From Trueperella pyogenes (lineage in GTDB: Bacteria; Actinomycetota; Actinomycetes; Actinomycetales; Actinomycetaceae): a stretch of DNA of 64,000 nucleotides. The stretch lies in assembly GCF_900460345.1 (NCBI RefSeq), contig NZ_UHHW01000002.1, forward strand, positions 2,205,746-2,269,745, written 5' to 3'. The notes below the pieces were generated by a model. It did no database searches. It worked only from the letters and a program-made list of their open reading frames with translations, and was not told the origin of the DNA. Below, in pieces: positions 17,434 to 26,205 of the stretch. The position numbers and the translations under genes are program-made. Within the stretch, counting starts at the first letter, position 1; the number at the start of each line of letters is the position of its first letter.

Positions 17434-18366
17434 CTAGTGCCCGCAACCGCAGCTTCCGCAGCTATTTTCCCCGCCACAGTCGCCGTCGCTGCGGCAGCTC
17501 TCGCCCTCGTCGGGGGAGGCGTCGGAATAGTCCATCTGCGCTGCGTAGGTGTAATCCGCGTCTTGCTTCGGCTCGAAAGCGCCCTGCCAGACGGTGCTAA
17601 ACGGCGTCTTCGCCTTCACCTGGGCGTCGATACCCTGGGTGACCAGGTCCTTCGCGATGCGCACGGCCTTGTGGATGTCCGCGCCTTTCGCGAGCTCGGC
17701 GGTGATCGCGGCGGCGAAAGTGCAGCCAGCGCCGGATACGCGCGCGTTGCCGATCTTCGGCACGGAGAATGCGAGCGCCTGCTCGCCGTCCCATAGCACG
17801 TCCACGGCCTCGTCACCGGGGAAGTCCATGCCGCCCTTGACGACGACGTACTTCGGGCCAAGCTCCGAAATCCGCATCGCCGCCTCGGCCAGATCCTCCA
17901 AAGTTTCCATCTTCTCCAGGCCGGCGAGGGTGCAGGCCTCGAAGTAATTCGGGGTGGCCACGGTGGCCAGCGGCAGGATCTTCTCCCGCAGCGCGTTATC
18001 GGTATCCAGCGCCATCCCAGGCTCTTGACCCTTGCAGATAAGAACCGGGTCGAGCACGATATTCTTCCACGGCTGACTCTTGAGCCCCTCAGCCACGGCT
18101 TCGATCGTGGGGATCGTGCCGAGCATGCCGATCTTGACCGTGTCGAGATCCGCATGGGACATCGCGGCCGTCATCTGGTCCTTGATGACGCCGGGCTCGA
18201 CGGGGACGAACTTGTGATTCCAGTTGTCGGCCGGGTCGAAGGAGACGATACAGGTCAGCGTACCGAGCCCATAGCAGCCGAGCTCATGGAAGGTCTTCAG
18301 ATCTACCTGAAAACCGGCGCCTCCGGTGGCCTCTGAACCAGCGATCGTGTACGCGTATGTCACCAT
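17434..18366 (-). CDS. Phosphomethylpyrimidine/pyridoxine kinase (ThiD/PdxK family) with Cys-rich tail
   Basis: A 310-residue ribokinase-fold kinase. Motifs: AYTIAGSEATGGAGFQVDLKT near the N-terminus, the substrate region of ThiD/PdxY proteins; KIGMLGT; VLDPVLICKG; TPNYFEACTLAG; and the anion hole/catalytic loop RVSGAGCTFAAAI. Such kinases phosphorylate hydroxymethylpyrimidine (thiamine pathway) or pyridoxal/pyridoxine. No other thiamine gene is nearby, so the substrate is open. The last 25 residues are unusual: an acidic stretch and then clustered cysteines ending SCGSCGCGH, not part of the family fold. AAAGGG precedes the ATG at 18366. Confidence 0.85.
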   Translation of the reverse strand: MVTYAYTIAGSEATGGAGFQVDLKTFHELGCYGLGTLTCIVSFDPADNWNHKFVPVEPGVIKDQMTAAMSHADLDTVKIGMLGTIPTIEAVAEGLKSQPWKNIVLDPVLICKGQEPGMALDTDNALREKILPLATVATPNYFEACTLAGLEKMETLEDLAEAAMRISELGPKYVVVKGGMDFPGDEAVDVLWDGEQALAFSVPKIGNARVSGAGCTFAAAITAELAKGADIHKAVRIAKDLVTQGIDAQVKAKTPFSTVWQGAFEPKQDADYTYAAQMDYSDASPDEGESCRSDGDCGGENSCGSCGCGH

Positions 18367-18447
18367 AGAAAACCCTTTCAACATGAGCCGCACTAAACTC
18401 GGCCGGTGGAGACGATTTTAATCCTGCTCCGCACTAAAAACGAATAG

Positions 18448-19254
18448 TCACATCCGGTCGAAGACGTCCGGGTGCTTGCCCGTGCGGCCCGGCTCGCCCT
18501 TGTCCAGTGCGTCGAGCGCCGCGATTTGCGACGCCGTCAGGCTCACCTCGGTTGCAGCGAAGTTCTCCCGTTGGCGATCTGCATGTGCGGACTTCGGGAT
18601 CGCAATGTGCCCCTTAGCGAGGTGCCATGCCAACACCACCTGCGCCGGTGTGGCTCCGGCCGCCTCGGCGATACCGGCGATGACGGCGTCGCCGAGCACG
18701 CCCCCGCGCCCGAGCGGTGACCAGGCCTCGACGCCGATCCCGCGCTCAGCGCAGTAAGCTGCCAACTCGGCGTTCGTGAAGTAAGGGTGCAGCTCTACCT
18801 GGTTGACGAGCGGGCGGATGGACGTGCCGGCAAGCAGCTTGTCCAGGTGGTGGATCTCGAAGTTCGACACCCCGATCGCCCGCGCCTGCCCGGAGGCGAC
18901 GAACTCCTCCATGACGCGGTAGGTGGTGACGAAGTCGCCGTCGTAAAACATGGGCATCGGCCAGTGGATGAGGAAGAGGTCGACGTAATCGGTGCGCAGG
19001 TCCAGGAGCGACTGGGCGAAGGTTCGTCGGACGTCGTCAGGGCGGTGGTTGGGCGTGTTCAGCTTCGTGGTGAGGAAGATATCCTCGCGCGCGACGCCGC
19101 TGGCCGCGATCCCTTCCCCGACGCCGGCCTCGTTGCCATACATCTGTGCCGTGTCGATGTGCCGGTAGCCGACCGCGAGAGCGGAGGCGACGGCCTGTGA
19201 GGCGTCGTCGTTGGAAATCTTGTAGGTGCCAAAACCGAGTTGCGGGATGTTCAT
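18448..19254 (-). CDS. Aldo/keto reductase
   Basis: A 268-residue NADPH-dependent oxidoreductase with a (beta/alpha)8 barrel. The family signatures are present: GTYKISNDDASQAV, GYRHIDTAQMYGNEAGVG (catalytic Asp and Tyr), LIHWPMP (catalytic His; the Lys is in TTKLN), GVSNFEIHHLDKLL and the cofactor loop IPKSAHADRQRENF. It resembles the 2,5-diketo-D-gluconate reductase group. It reduces aldehydes or ketones; the natural substrate is unknown. It lies upstream of and in line with the ThiD/PdxK-like gene with an 81-base gap. Confidence 0.93.
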   Translation of the reverse strand: MNIPQLGFGTYKISNDDASQAVASALAVGYRHIDTAQMYGNEAGVGEGIAASGVAREDIFLTTKLNTPNHRPDDVRRTFAQSLLDLRTDYVDLFLIHWPMPMFYDGDFVTTYRVMEEFVASGQARAIGVSNFEIHHLDKLLAGTSIRPLVNQVELHPYFTNAELAAYCAERGIGVEAWSPLGRGGVLGDAVIAGIAEAAGATPAQVVLAWHLAKGHIAIPKSAHADRQRENFAATEVSLTASQIAALDALDKGEPGRTGKHPDVFDRM

Positions 19255-19294
19255 TAGGCCAGTCTAGCGCGGCCGCCGCGCGGCCGGCAGCGGG

Positions 19295-20665
19295 CTAGGC
19301 CAGCTCGGCGAACAGAGCGTCGATGACGGTGACCCCGTGGGTGCGCAGCGCGTCATGATGCCAATCGTCCGAGATGAGGGTCCTCATGCCCGCGATCTCG
19401 GCGGCAGTCTCCATACAGATCTCCACCGGCACGAACATGTCCGGCCGGTATATCCACGCCACAGCGGGAACCGTATTGTGGGCGAGGACCTCGCGGTCGT
19501 GGAGATTTGGCAGGTCATCCCGGTGGGCAAGGATGTCAACAGCCTGCGCCAGCGGCGTAAGAGCCGGATCCTCCTCGCCCTGCCAGGGGAAGATGTGCTC
19601 GCCCGTAAAGCGGAACCCGTACCCCTCGGCGCGCAGCGCGCGCTCGGCGTCGGCGCTGGGTGCGGGCTGGCGGAACTGCGGGAACTGCCCGCGCACGCGA
19701 TCCGCCGACCACGCCGGCACAATGCCCCGCTGCTGATAAATTGACTCGTGGAGGGCCCAGTACAACGGGTTTGGCCCGTAAGAAAGCTCCGCGCCCACGG
19801 CGTGAAGGAAGCGCGAACTGAGCCGCTTGCCACCCCTGCGCTCCACAAACGGATTCTCTAACAGGTAATGCAAAGACTCCAGACCGTAGCTACGCCCGAG
19901 ATTGATGCCGAGCATCCGGAAACGACGCGCACTCAGCGCCTCGCCCGTCGGCAAGAGTTCGGGGGATCCGGCCGCCGCGGCGTCGGCAAGATGCTCGACG
20001 ATCGCCCAACACGTCTCCTCATCTGCGGGATAACGGGCAAAGAACTCGGCGTTGCGCGCCTCGGTTTGGGCGTAGGTGAGGCGGTACACGTCGTCGGGGT
20101 GACGCCGCGTGGAGGGCAGACCCGCGGTGATCATGGCCTTGCTCAGCCCCTGCGGTGCTTGAGACAGGTAGGTGGTCACGCAGAATCCACCGAAGGACTG
20201 ACCGAGCGCCGCCCACGGCTCCTCCCCCTGGAGGGCCCGGCGGAGAGCCTCCGCGTCGGCGACGATGGAGTCTTGCCGGAAACATGCCAGGTAATCGGCT
20301 TGCTCGGCGGGGGTGCCCAGCTCGGCGAGGCGTGCGGCGTCGATGGCCGACGACAGCCCGGTGCCCCGCTCGTCCAGCATGACGAGCCGATAGTCTTCCA
20401 AGACGCGGGCGATCCAGCCCGAATCGGTCTCCTGGCGAGCGCCCGCAAAACCAGGACCGCCCTGGAAGAACACGAGCCTGGGCTTATCCTCATTGCCGAC
20501 CCGAACGTACTCGCGGGCGAAGATAGAAATCGTGGGGGCGGCGTCGTGAAGCGAGCCAGGCACCCGGTAGCCCAGGCCAGGATGCGCTAGCGGCACTTGA
20601 AGGCGATGTTCGACGACGACGGTGGGGTGCTCCCAGGGGATGGTTGCGAAACTGGTCTGCGTCAC
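19295..20665 (-). CDS. Alpha/beta hydrolase, prolyl aminopeptidase-like (peptidase family S33)
   Basis: A 456-residue cytoplasmic hydrolase. It has the S33 oxyanion motif FFQGGPGFAG, the segment LDERGTGLSS, and the nucleophile elbow GQSFGGF (Ser about residue 166). The C-terminal half carries the catalytic Asp/His region (YRPDMFVPVEICMETAAEI, then SDDWHHDALR). Large prolyl iminopeptidases of this type release N-terminal Pro and other residues from peptides. Its GTG start overlaps the stop of the upstream acyltransferase in a GTGA, so the two are translationally coupled. Confidence 0.88.
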   Translation of the reverse strand: MTQTSFATIPWEHPTVVVEHRLQVPLAHPGLGYRVPGSLHDAAPTISIFAREYVRVGNEDKPRLVFFQGGPGFAGARQETDSGWIARVLEDYRLVMLDERGTGLSSAIDAARLAELGTPAEQADYLACFRQDSIVADAEALRRALQGEEPWAALGQSFGGFCVTTYLSQAPQGLSKAMITAGLPSTRRHPDDVYRLTYAQTEARNAEFFARYPADEETCWAIVEHLADAAAAGSPELLPTGEALSARRFRMLGINLGRSYGLESLHYLLENPFVERRGGKRLSSRFLHAVGAELSYGPNPLYWALHESIYQQRGIVPAWSADRVRGQFPQFRQPAPSADAERALRAEGYGFRFTGEHIFPWQGEEDPALTPLAQAVDILAHRDDLPNLHDREVLAHNTVPAVAWIYRPDMFVPVEICMETAAEIAGMRTLISDDWHHDALRTHGVTVIDALFAELA

Positions 20666-21240
20666 TGGGCCTCATCCTCGCTGCGCAGCCGCGGAAACGT
20701 GCCCTGCTCCGGCTTGTAACCGGCCTTGGACTCGTAAAACTCGCGGATTGTGTCCATGTCCGCTTGGACGTCTCCGGTCAGTTCGATCGTCTTCCCCCAG
20801 CCGTAGACCTTCCGGGCAGAATCGATGTATCCGAGGGTGACGGGCAGGCCGGCACCGCGGGCGATGTGGTAGAAACCGGACTTCCAATACTTTTGCCGCG
20901 TGCGCGTGCCCTCCGGGGCGATCACAAGAGAAAAGCGTTCCACGCCCTGCAGCTGTTCCACGATGCCCGCGACCATCCCGTTGGGATGCTTGCGATTGAC
21001 GCCGATACCGCCGACGGCACGAATAATCGGGGAGAATAGGCCGCGGGTCAGCGAGTCCTTGACCAGGAACTTAAAGGGCGCGCCCTTGTCCCAAAAAGCC
21101 ATGAGCATCATCCACCCGTCCCAGTTCGACGTGTGATAGGCGCCGATGACGATGCTCTTCTCGGGAAGTGGCTCATCTTCCTGGAAGGTCCATTGAGAAA
21201 AGCGTTGATATGTCTTCGAAATGAGGCGCTTGATAATCAT
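20662..21240 (-). CDS. 1-acyl-sn-glycerol-3-phosphate acyltransferase-like protein
   Basis: A 192-residue membrane-associated acyltransferase. The catalytic HX4D motif is HTSNWD (about residue 35) and the substrate-binding motif is APEGTR. The form resembles the short group of lysophospholipid acyltransferases (PlsC domain only). It likely transfers an acyl chain in phospholipid or lipid synthesis; the exact acceptor is unknown. The C-terminus is acidic. It overlaps the following S33 peptidase gene by four bases. Confidence 0.87.
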   Translation of the reverse strand: MIIKRLISKTYQRFSQWTFQEDEPLPEKSIVIGAYHTSNWDGWMMLMAFWDKGAPFKFLVKDSLTRGLFSPIIRAVGGIGVNRKHPNGMVAGIVEQLQGVERFSLVIAPEGTRTRQKYWKSGFYHIARGAGLPVTLGYIDSARKVYGWGKTIELTGDVQADMDTIREFYESKAGYKPEQGTFPRLRSEDEAQ

Positions 21241-21299
21241 GATTCTCCTTGGCGTGGGCTAGCAGACATAGCGCACCTAGTTGGGCCAGTTGGTTCGGC

Positions 21300-22094
21300 C
21301 TAGCGGGCGGGCCGGGCCAACTCTGCTGCAATGATCTTATCCATCGTCTCGGTGGGGACGAATCCTGGGACGTAGCTGTAGCCGACGATGAAGGCGGGCG
21401 TCCCCGTGATACCCAGCTGGTCGGTGGCGCGCTCGCGGGCACTCGTCACCGCGCTGCGGGTCTCCTCGGAGGTGAGGTCGGCGCGGAACTTCGCGAGGTC
21501 ACTCACGCCAATCTCTTTCGCGACGCCGGCAAGTCCGTCTTCGGTGGCCTCCACCGGCTGCTGGGCAACCTGCTTGTCAAAAACGTAGCGGTGATACTCG
21601 ATGAACTTGCCCTGCTTGGCGGCGGCAACAGAGCCTTGCGCCAGAAGCACGGAGTCCTCGCCGAGGATTGGCAGGTTGTGGTACTCCACGCGCACCGTGC
21701 CGTCCTCGATGTGGCGTTGTAGGCCAGGCTCGGTCTCTACGGCAGCCTTGGCGCAATATCCGCACCGGAAGTCGTAGTAGATCTGCACGACGACGCCCGC
21801 GTCCACCTTCCCCTCGGCCATCGGGTCGTGCTCGTCGCGGCGCCACAGGGACTCCACCACTTCCTTCAGCTTCGGATCGACGGGGCCGAGCTCGTCCGGG
21901 ACTGCGCCTGACTTTTTGCCGCTGTCAGCTGTCGTGGAGGGCGCAGCCGGCGTCGTCGGAGAACTCGGAGAGCTCTGAGCCGACAGGTGGCTCACCACCA
22001 GCGCGATCGCGAGCGCAATGACGGTCAAGCCCAAGACGATGAGCGCGATAATCAGGGAGCGATTCGATTTTTCCGGCCGGGTGTTGTCGGTCAT
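21300..22094 (-). CDS. DsbA-like thioredoxin-fold protein, membrane-anchored
   Basis: A 264-residue protein with one N-terminal membrane anchor (about residues 13-35), a Ser/Thr/Pro linker, and a DsbA-type domain with active site CGYC (FRCGYCAKAA, about residue 112). It continues with LPILGEDS and the cis-Pro region GTPAFIVGYSYVPG. Such extracytoplasmic thiol oxidoreductases form or isomerise disulfides in exported proteins. The gene stands alone, 33 bases downstream of ilvA, and is probably cotranscribed with it by proximity. Confidence 0.9.
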   Translation of the reverse strand: MTDNTRPEKSNRSLIIALIVLGLTVIALAIALVVSHLSAQSSPSSPTTPAAPSTTADSGKKSGAVPDELGPVDPKLKEVVESLWRRDEHDPMAEGKVDAGVVVQIYYDFRCGYCAKAAVETEPGLQRHIEDGTVRVEYHNLPILGEDSVLLAQGSVAAAKQGKFIEYHRYVFDKQVAQQPVEATEDGLAGVAKEIGVSDLAKFRADLTSEETRSAVTSARERATDQLGITGTPAFIVGYSYVPGFVPTETMDKIIAAELARPAR

Positions 22095-22127
22095 GATTCC
22101 TCCTGTGGCATACGTGCCGCGATAAGT

Positions 22128-23372
22128 CTAAAGGACGTATCCGAATAGGGGCGAGTGTGGCTCAAGCTTTTCAATCTCGAGGTCGGAGGCCTCCATGCGG
22201 GCGAGGAGATCCGTGATCTTGGTGCGATCGTCAATCTCGATGCCCACCAGCGCGGGGCCAGTCTCGCGGTTGTTCTTCTTCGTGTACTCGAACAAGATGA
22301 TGTCCTCACCTGCGGAGAGCACGTCGTTGAGGAAGGTGCGAAGCGCGCCGGGGCGTTGCGGGAAGGTGACGAGGAAGTAGTGGCGCAGGCCTTCGTGGAT
22401 CATCGAGCGCTCCACGATGTCGTCGTAGCGCATCACGTCGTTGTTGCCTCCGGAAATGACGCAGGCCACGGGACCGTCAGGCAGATCGAGGTAGTCGAGC
22501 GCTGCGGGTGCCAGCGCACCGGAGGGTTCGGCAATGATCCCTTCGACTTGGTAGAGTTCCAGCATCTCCGTGCAGATGGCTCCTTCGGGAATCACCACGA
22601 CGTCGTCGCACAACTCGCGCACGATCTCGAAAGTGAGGTCACCGGCACGCGCGACGGCCGTGCCGTCGGCGAAATTGTCGACCGTATCTAGCGTCTGCGG
22701 GGAGCCCGCCTTGAGGGCCGCCACCATCGACGCCGCCCCCGCTGGCTCCACGCCGATCACCTTGACCTCGGGGTGGAACTGCTTGACCCACGCCAGCGTG
22801 CCAGACAAAAGCCCACCTCCGCCGACCGGAACCACGACGGCGGCAGGCTGGCTCGGAGCCTGCTCAAAAATCTCCTTCACGACTGTGCCCTGCCCGGCGA
22901 TTGTGCGCGCGTCGTCGAAGGGGTGAACATAGACGGCGTCGTTTTCCTTCGCGAAAGCCATCGCGGCCTGGGAGCACTCGTCAAAGGTGGAGCCGACGAT
23001 GCGTAACGTGACCCACTGCCCGCCGATTGCCGCGATGCGCCCTCGTTTCTGCCGAGGCGTAGTCGAGGGAACGAAGATCGTGCCGTGAATGCGCTTCTCA
23101 TTGCAGGCGAACGCCACGCCTTGGGCGTGATTACCGGCCGAGGCACACACCACCCCGCTGGGTGATATGTCGGAGCCGAGCGAAGCCAGGAAATTATATG
23201 CGCCGCGTACCTTATACGAGCGGCCCACCTGGATATCCTCGCGTTTGAGCCACACGGGCCGGCCAACCTTGGCCGACAGGCGCACGGACTCCTCGAGCGG
23301 GGTGGTGCGTACCGTGGACCCGAGGGTTTGGGCGGCAACGACTACATCGGTACCGGTCACTACTTTCGTCAT
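22128..23372 (-). CDS. ilvA: Threonine ammonia-lyase (biosynthetic-type threonine dehydratase)
   Basis: A 414-residue PLP enzyme. Lys in SYKVRGAYNFL binds PLP, SAGNHAQGVA and the phosphate-binding loop VGGGGLLSGTL follow, and an ACT-like regulatory domain starts near residue 330 (FLVTFPQRPGALRTFLNDVL), with the last residues SDLEIEKLEPHSPLFG. It converts threonine to 2-oxobutyrate and ammonia, the first committed step to isoleucine. The single ACT-like domain matches the compact actinobacterial and CTN form. No other branched-chain gene is near. Confidence 0.93.
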   Translation of the reverse strand: MTKVVTGTDVVVAAQTLGSTVRTTPLEESVRLSAKVGRPVWLKREDIQVGRSYKVRGAYNFLASLGSDISPSGVVCASAGNHAQGVAFACNEKRIHGTIFVPSTTPRQKRGRIAAIGGQWVTLRIVGSTFDECSQAAMAFAKENDAVYVHPFDDARTIAGQGTVVKEIFEQAPSQPAAVVVPVGGGGLLSGTLAWVKQFHPEVKVIGVEPAGAASMVAALKAGSPQTLDTVDNFADGTAVARAGDLTFEIVRELCDDVVVIPEGAICTEMLELYQVEGIIAEPSGALAPAALDYLDLPDGPVACVISGGNNDVMRYDDIVERSMIHEGLRHYFLVTFPQRPGALRTFLNDVLSAGEDIILFEYTKKNNRETGPALVGIEIDDRTKITDLLARMEASDLEIEKLEPHSPLFGYVL

Positions 23373-23467
23373 AAACCCATTTTTGCCCGCGGCGAGGGCG
23401 AAACCAAATTTTTGTCGCTATTCGGCGGTATCGTGGGAGGGTACATGCAGGCGATGGAGGAGAACAG

Positions 23468-24670
23468 ATGAAGAAGATTGCCCTGGCAGCGGTGGCATGT
23501 GTCCTTGCCGGCTGCTCCTCCGTCGTCGTCCCCGCGGCTCCTACGACGCCGCCCACAGCCGATCCAAGCCCCGCAGTCTCCGAATCCGCGCCCGAAGCGA
23601 CCCGCCCGTTGGCGCGCAATCCGTACGAAGGCGGAGCCAAGAGAGACTGGGCCGTCAGCCTGCCAGGTGAGCCCAAAGCCGTCGCGTTCGACCGGCAGTC
23701 AGGAACCGTGGTGGCGGCGATCGAGGACGGGCGCGGGACGCGCCTGCACGCGTTCAGCGTGTCGAATTCGGGGCGGACACTGCCGATATGGACGTATGAC
23801 GTACCGGGGAGCGAGGCGCTCGCGAAGATCGACGCGGCCAGCGGAAAGGTGTACGTCTCGGCCGGGCAGGCCGCGGCGCCACGGGATTTGATCGCCTTGG
23901 ATGCGCGCTCGGGTGCCGAGCAATTGCGCTGGTCGCGCGCCCATGTGCTCGACGCCGAGGTGCCGCTGCTCGTGGGCGCCTACGACTCCGGCGTCGGCAT
24001 CGCCAAACTCGGCCGCGACTCCGTATCGGCAGCCATCATGGATTCCACCGGGCGGGTGATCGCCGACGAACGGCTATTCATGCTGAACTCCACCACGGAT
24101 GCCATCGACGCGGGCGCGGATATCATCAACACCGGCCTGCCAGGGAAGAGCCCACGCACGGGCAGCGCGCCGAACACGTCGTTTATCACCTATCCCGCGT
24201 TGAACGTGCTCAGCGCAGAGCGATGCTGGAATCTCACTGACGGGAGCGTGTGCGTATCCGACGGCAAGGTCCTCGTCTATGACCCGCGCGGAAATCTGCT
24301 GCGCCAAAATCCGCTACCGGAGGCAAGCGCCGCCGCGGCCTACGAGGTTCGCGGCATGAACGCCGACACGAGCGCGGCCGAGTTGGATAGCGCGCTGCGC
24401 GAGAAAGTCACGCAATCCGCACAGGGCAGCACCGAACCAACCAGCCGGGTACCCGCGATCCTCACAAACGGCGCATGGCTGACCGCCTTGCCCGCAGGAG
24501 CCGAACCCCTGCGGAGAGGCGCCCCCTTCGGCGTCGTGAACGGGAATGTGGTGAACCTGGCGACCAGCGAGGCGCTCGCGGAGCGGGTCATTGCCGGGGC
24601 GGGCCGGAGTGCGGATATGTTCTTTGAATGGGACGGGTCGGCTATGCACTATCTGCGCCCGCGGGGCTAA
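23468..24670 (+). CDS. Lipoprotein, beta-propeller-like, function unknown
   Basis: A 400-residue exported lipoprotein: short basic start, hydrophobic core and lipobox LAGC (Cys16). A Pro/Ala/Ser-rich linker of about 45 residues leads into a domain of repeated beta-strand patterns (AVAFDRQSGTVVAAIEDGRG, IDAASGKVYVSAGQ, LIALDARSGAEQLRW) reminiscent of a PQQ-type propeller. No catalytic motif is seen. GGAGGAG precedes the ATG. It diverges from ilvA with a 95-base shared promoter region. Probably wall-facing; the role is unknown. Confidence 0.7.
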   Translation: MKKIALAAVACVLAGCSSVVVPAAPTTPPTADPSPAVSESAPEATRPLARNPYEGGAKRDWAVSLPGEPKAVAFDRQSGTVVAAIEDGRGTRLHAFSVSNSGRTLPIWTYDVPGSEALAKIDAASGKVYVSAGQAAAPRDLIALDARSGAEQLRWSRAHVLDAEVPLLVGAYDSGVGIAKLGRDSVSAAIMDSTGRVIADERLFMLNSTTDAIDAGADIINTGLPGKSPRTGSAPNTSFITYPALNVLSAERCWNLTDGSVCVSDGKVLVYDPRGNLLRQNPLPEASAAAAYEVRGMNADTSAAELDSALREKVTQSAQGSTEPTSRVPAILTNGAWLTALPAGAEPLRRGAPFGVVNGNVVNLATSEALAERVIAGAGRSADMFFEWDGSAMHYLRPRG

Positions 24671-24728
24671 TGCCACATTTCGCCTTGAGACCTAGATTAA
24701 TGCCGCATAAGTGCAGAATAATGAGAAT

Positions 24729-25265
24729 ATGACCACCTTAACGCCACGGCAGAATCTATTTGTGCAAGTTTTGATATCCATATCGCTTGCACTCATTGTG
24801 ATCGTTGGCTTCACGTGGATTCGCTTCTACGGCGTGGAAGATGTGGCGGACGAGGAAGATCAGGCCTCGTACCACACGCATGACATCAACGTGATCAAAG
24901 AACACCGCAAGCCCTATGTGGGGGATAATTCGAACACCGTCCAAACCCTGTACGCGTTACCTTTGGCGAGCCGGATCAATCGGATAGAGATTCACGACAC
25001 GAGCGTGGTGGTCAATCTCAACGACGGCGACACCGCCGACGAGCGGGAAAACGTCCTGTATTCTTCGCTGGCTTTCATGGCGGCGATAGACAACGCCAGC
25101 TTGCTGACCTACCTAACCCCGAACGGCAGCTATATCGTGGAGCGGACCGCGCTCGAAGAGCGGTTTGGCACCCCGCTCAGCGCGATGCTCGACTCTCCAG
25201 ACAGCTGGCAGGGTGCACGGGCGCTGATCCCGGTGGAGGCGAGCTCGCTGGTCATCGGCGACTAG
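24729..25265 (+). CDS. Hypothetical membrane-anchored protein
   Basis: A protein of about 178 residues with one membrane helix near the N-terminus (FVQVLISISLALIVIVGFTW) and an extracytoplasmic domain rich in acidic residues with short strands (RIEIHDTSVVVNLNDGD). No family is recognised. The start is uncertain: GTG at 24711 or ATG at 24729, neither with a strong ribosome binding site. It follows the lipoprotein gene by about 58 bases and precedes the DUF4261 gene by 16, so the three may be one transcript. Confidence 0.6.
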   Translation: MTTLTPRQNLFVQVLISISLALIVIVGFTWIRFYGVEDVADEEDQASYHTHDINVIKEHRKPYVGDNSNTVQTLYALPLASRINRIEIHDTSVVVNLNDGDTADERENVLYSSLAFMAAIDNASLLTYLTPNGSYIVERTALEERFGTPLSAMLDSPDSWQGARALIPVEASSLVIGD

Positions 25266-25281
25266 CCGCTAGACTTTGCGT

Positions 25282-26076
25282 ATGCACGAGCTTGGAATCT
25301 CCTCTATTCATCCCGATGCCCCGGCGATGTTCTCGGCGGCCGCGATTATGCGCGCACCCATAGACCTCGACGCCGCCGTCTCCCGCTTCGCCTCTCTCTG
25401 GGGAGAAAGCGTGGAGCCGAACTGGGAAGTAGTCGATGAGCGCGCCGGCGACGCCGGTCGGGTGCTTCACGTGAAGGTGGACGGCGTCCATGTGCTCCTC
25501 ACCCCCGTGCCGCACGGCCTGGTGTTGAAAAAGGGTCAGCTGCCGTTGCACAACTTCCACGTGGCGGCCTCCTTCTACGCTCCCGATGATCCGGCGCCAG
25601 CCGACATCCCCTTGGGGCGTGAACTGCGGCGTCGTCACCTGATGGTGAAGGCTCACACGGTGTTTACGCAGGTCATGGACGCTGTGATGCGCGAGACGGC
25701 GGCGATCGGGGTATATCGGGACGAGTTGGGCGTACTGATGCCTCCTGCGATGGTGATCGGCCTGGCGGAACTCTTGACGAAAGGGCAGGCGCCGCTTCCG
25801 CTGTGGATCAATGTGCGGGTTCACCGCCACGACCTCACGTTCGGCCGCACGCTCGGTTTGACAAATTTCGGGCATCTGGATGTGCAGGTGCGCGAATCGA
25901 CGCGCTCGGAGGAGGAGGTCTACAACTTGCTGATGAACGTGGCCAACTATGTGGTGACGGGCGAGACCTACCTGCTGCCCAGTCAGACGCTTGGCTACGC
26001 CGAGGGTCAGGAGATCGCTATCTCGCAGGAAGTCTCCGAAGCTGATGGCGCAACAGTGATCCGACTCGACTTTTAG
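25282..26076 (+). CDS. DUF4261 domain-containing protein
   Basis: A 264-residue soluble protein with features I associate with DUF4261: a start resembling SAAAIMRAPIDLDAAVSRFA, the segment AHTVFTQVMDAVMRE in the middle, then GLTNFGHLDVQVRES, and LLMNVANYVVTGETYLLPSQTLGYAEGQEIAI near the end (the family's GDTIG-type end block). The function of the family is unknown. The ATG at 25282 is preferred over an in-frame TTG six bases earlier. Confidence 0.75.
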   Translation: MHELGISSIHPDAPAMFSAAAIMRAPIDLDAAVSRFASLWGESVEPNWEVVDERAGDAGRVLHVKVDGVHVLLTPVPHGLVLKKGQLPLHNFHVAASFYAPDDPAPADIPLGRELRRRHLMVKAHTVFTQVMDAVMRETAAIGVYRDELGVLMPPAMVIGLAELLTKGQAPLPLWINVRVHRHDLTFGRTLGLTNFGHLDVQVRESTRSEEEVYNLLMNVANYVVTGETYLLPSQTLGYAEGQEIAISQEVSEADGATVIRLDF

Positions 26077-26152
26077 CAGCCGCGCCTGCGCGGCGGGTCG
26101 CGCTTCGTGTCCGATATTTCACATGAGCCCAATCGATGAGGTTCCGCGCCCA

Positions 26153-26170
26153 ACCACTAGATATAGTGGT
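26153..26170. promoter_or_regulatory. Dyad over the -10 region of the deoxynucleoside kinase gene
   Basis: A perfect 7-bp inverted repeat ACCACTA-GATA-TAGTGGT covers a TATAGT -10-like hexamer (26162-26167) about 38 bases before the kinase start. It would suit a repressor that blocks the promoter. No partner regulator is obvious. Confidence 0.4.
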
Positions 26171-26205
26171 GGAGAAATAATCAATCGGAACATGGAGTGT
26201 TGAGA

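Noticed and set aside
18367..18447. TPP riboswitch upstream of the ThiD/PdxK-like gene
   Set aside because: The gap is 81 bases with no CUGAGA-type thi box.
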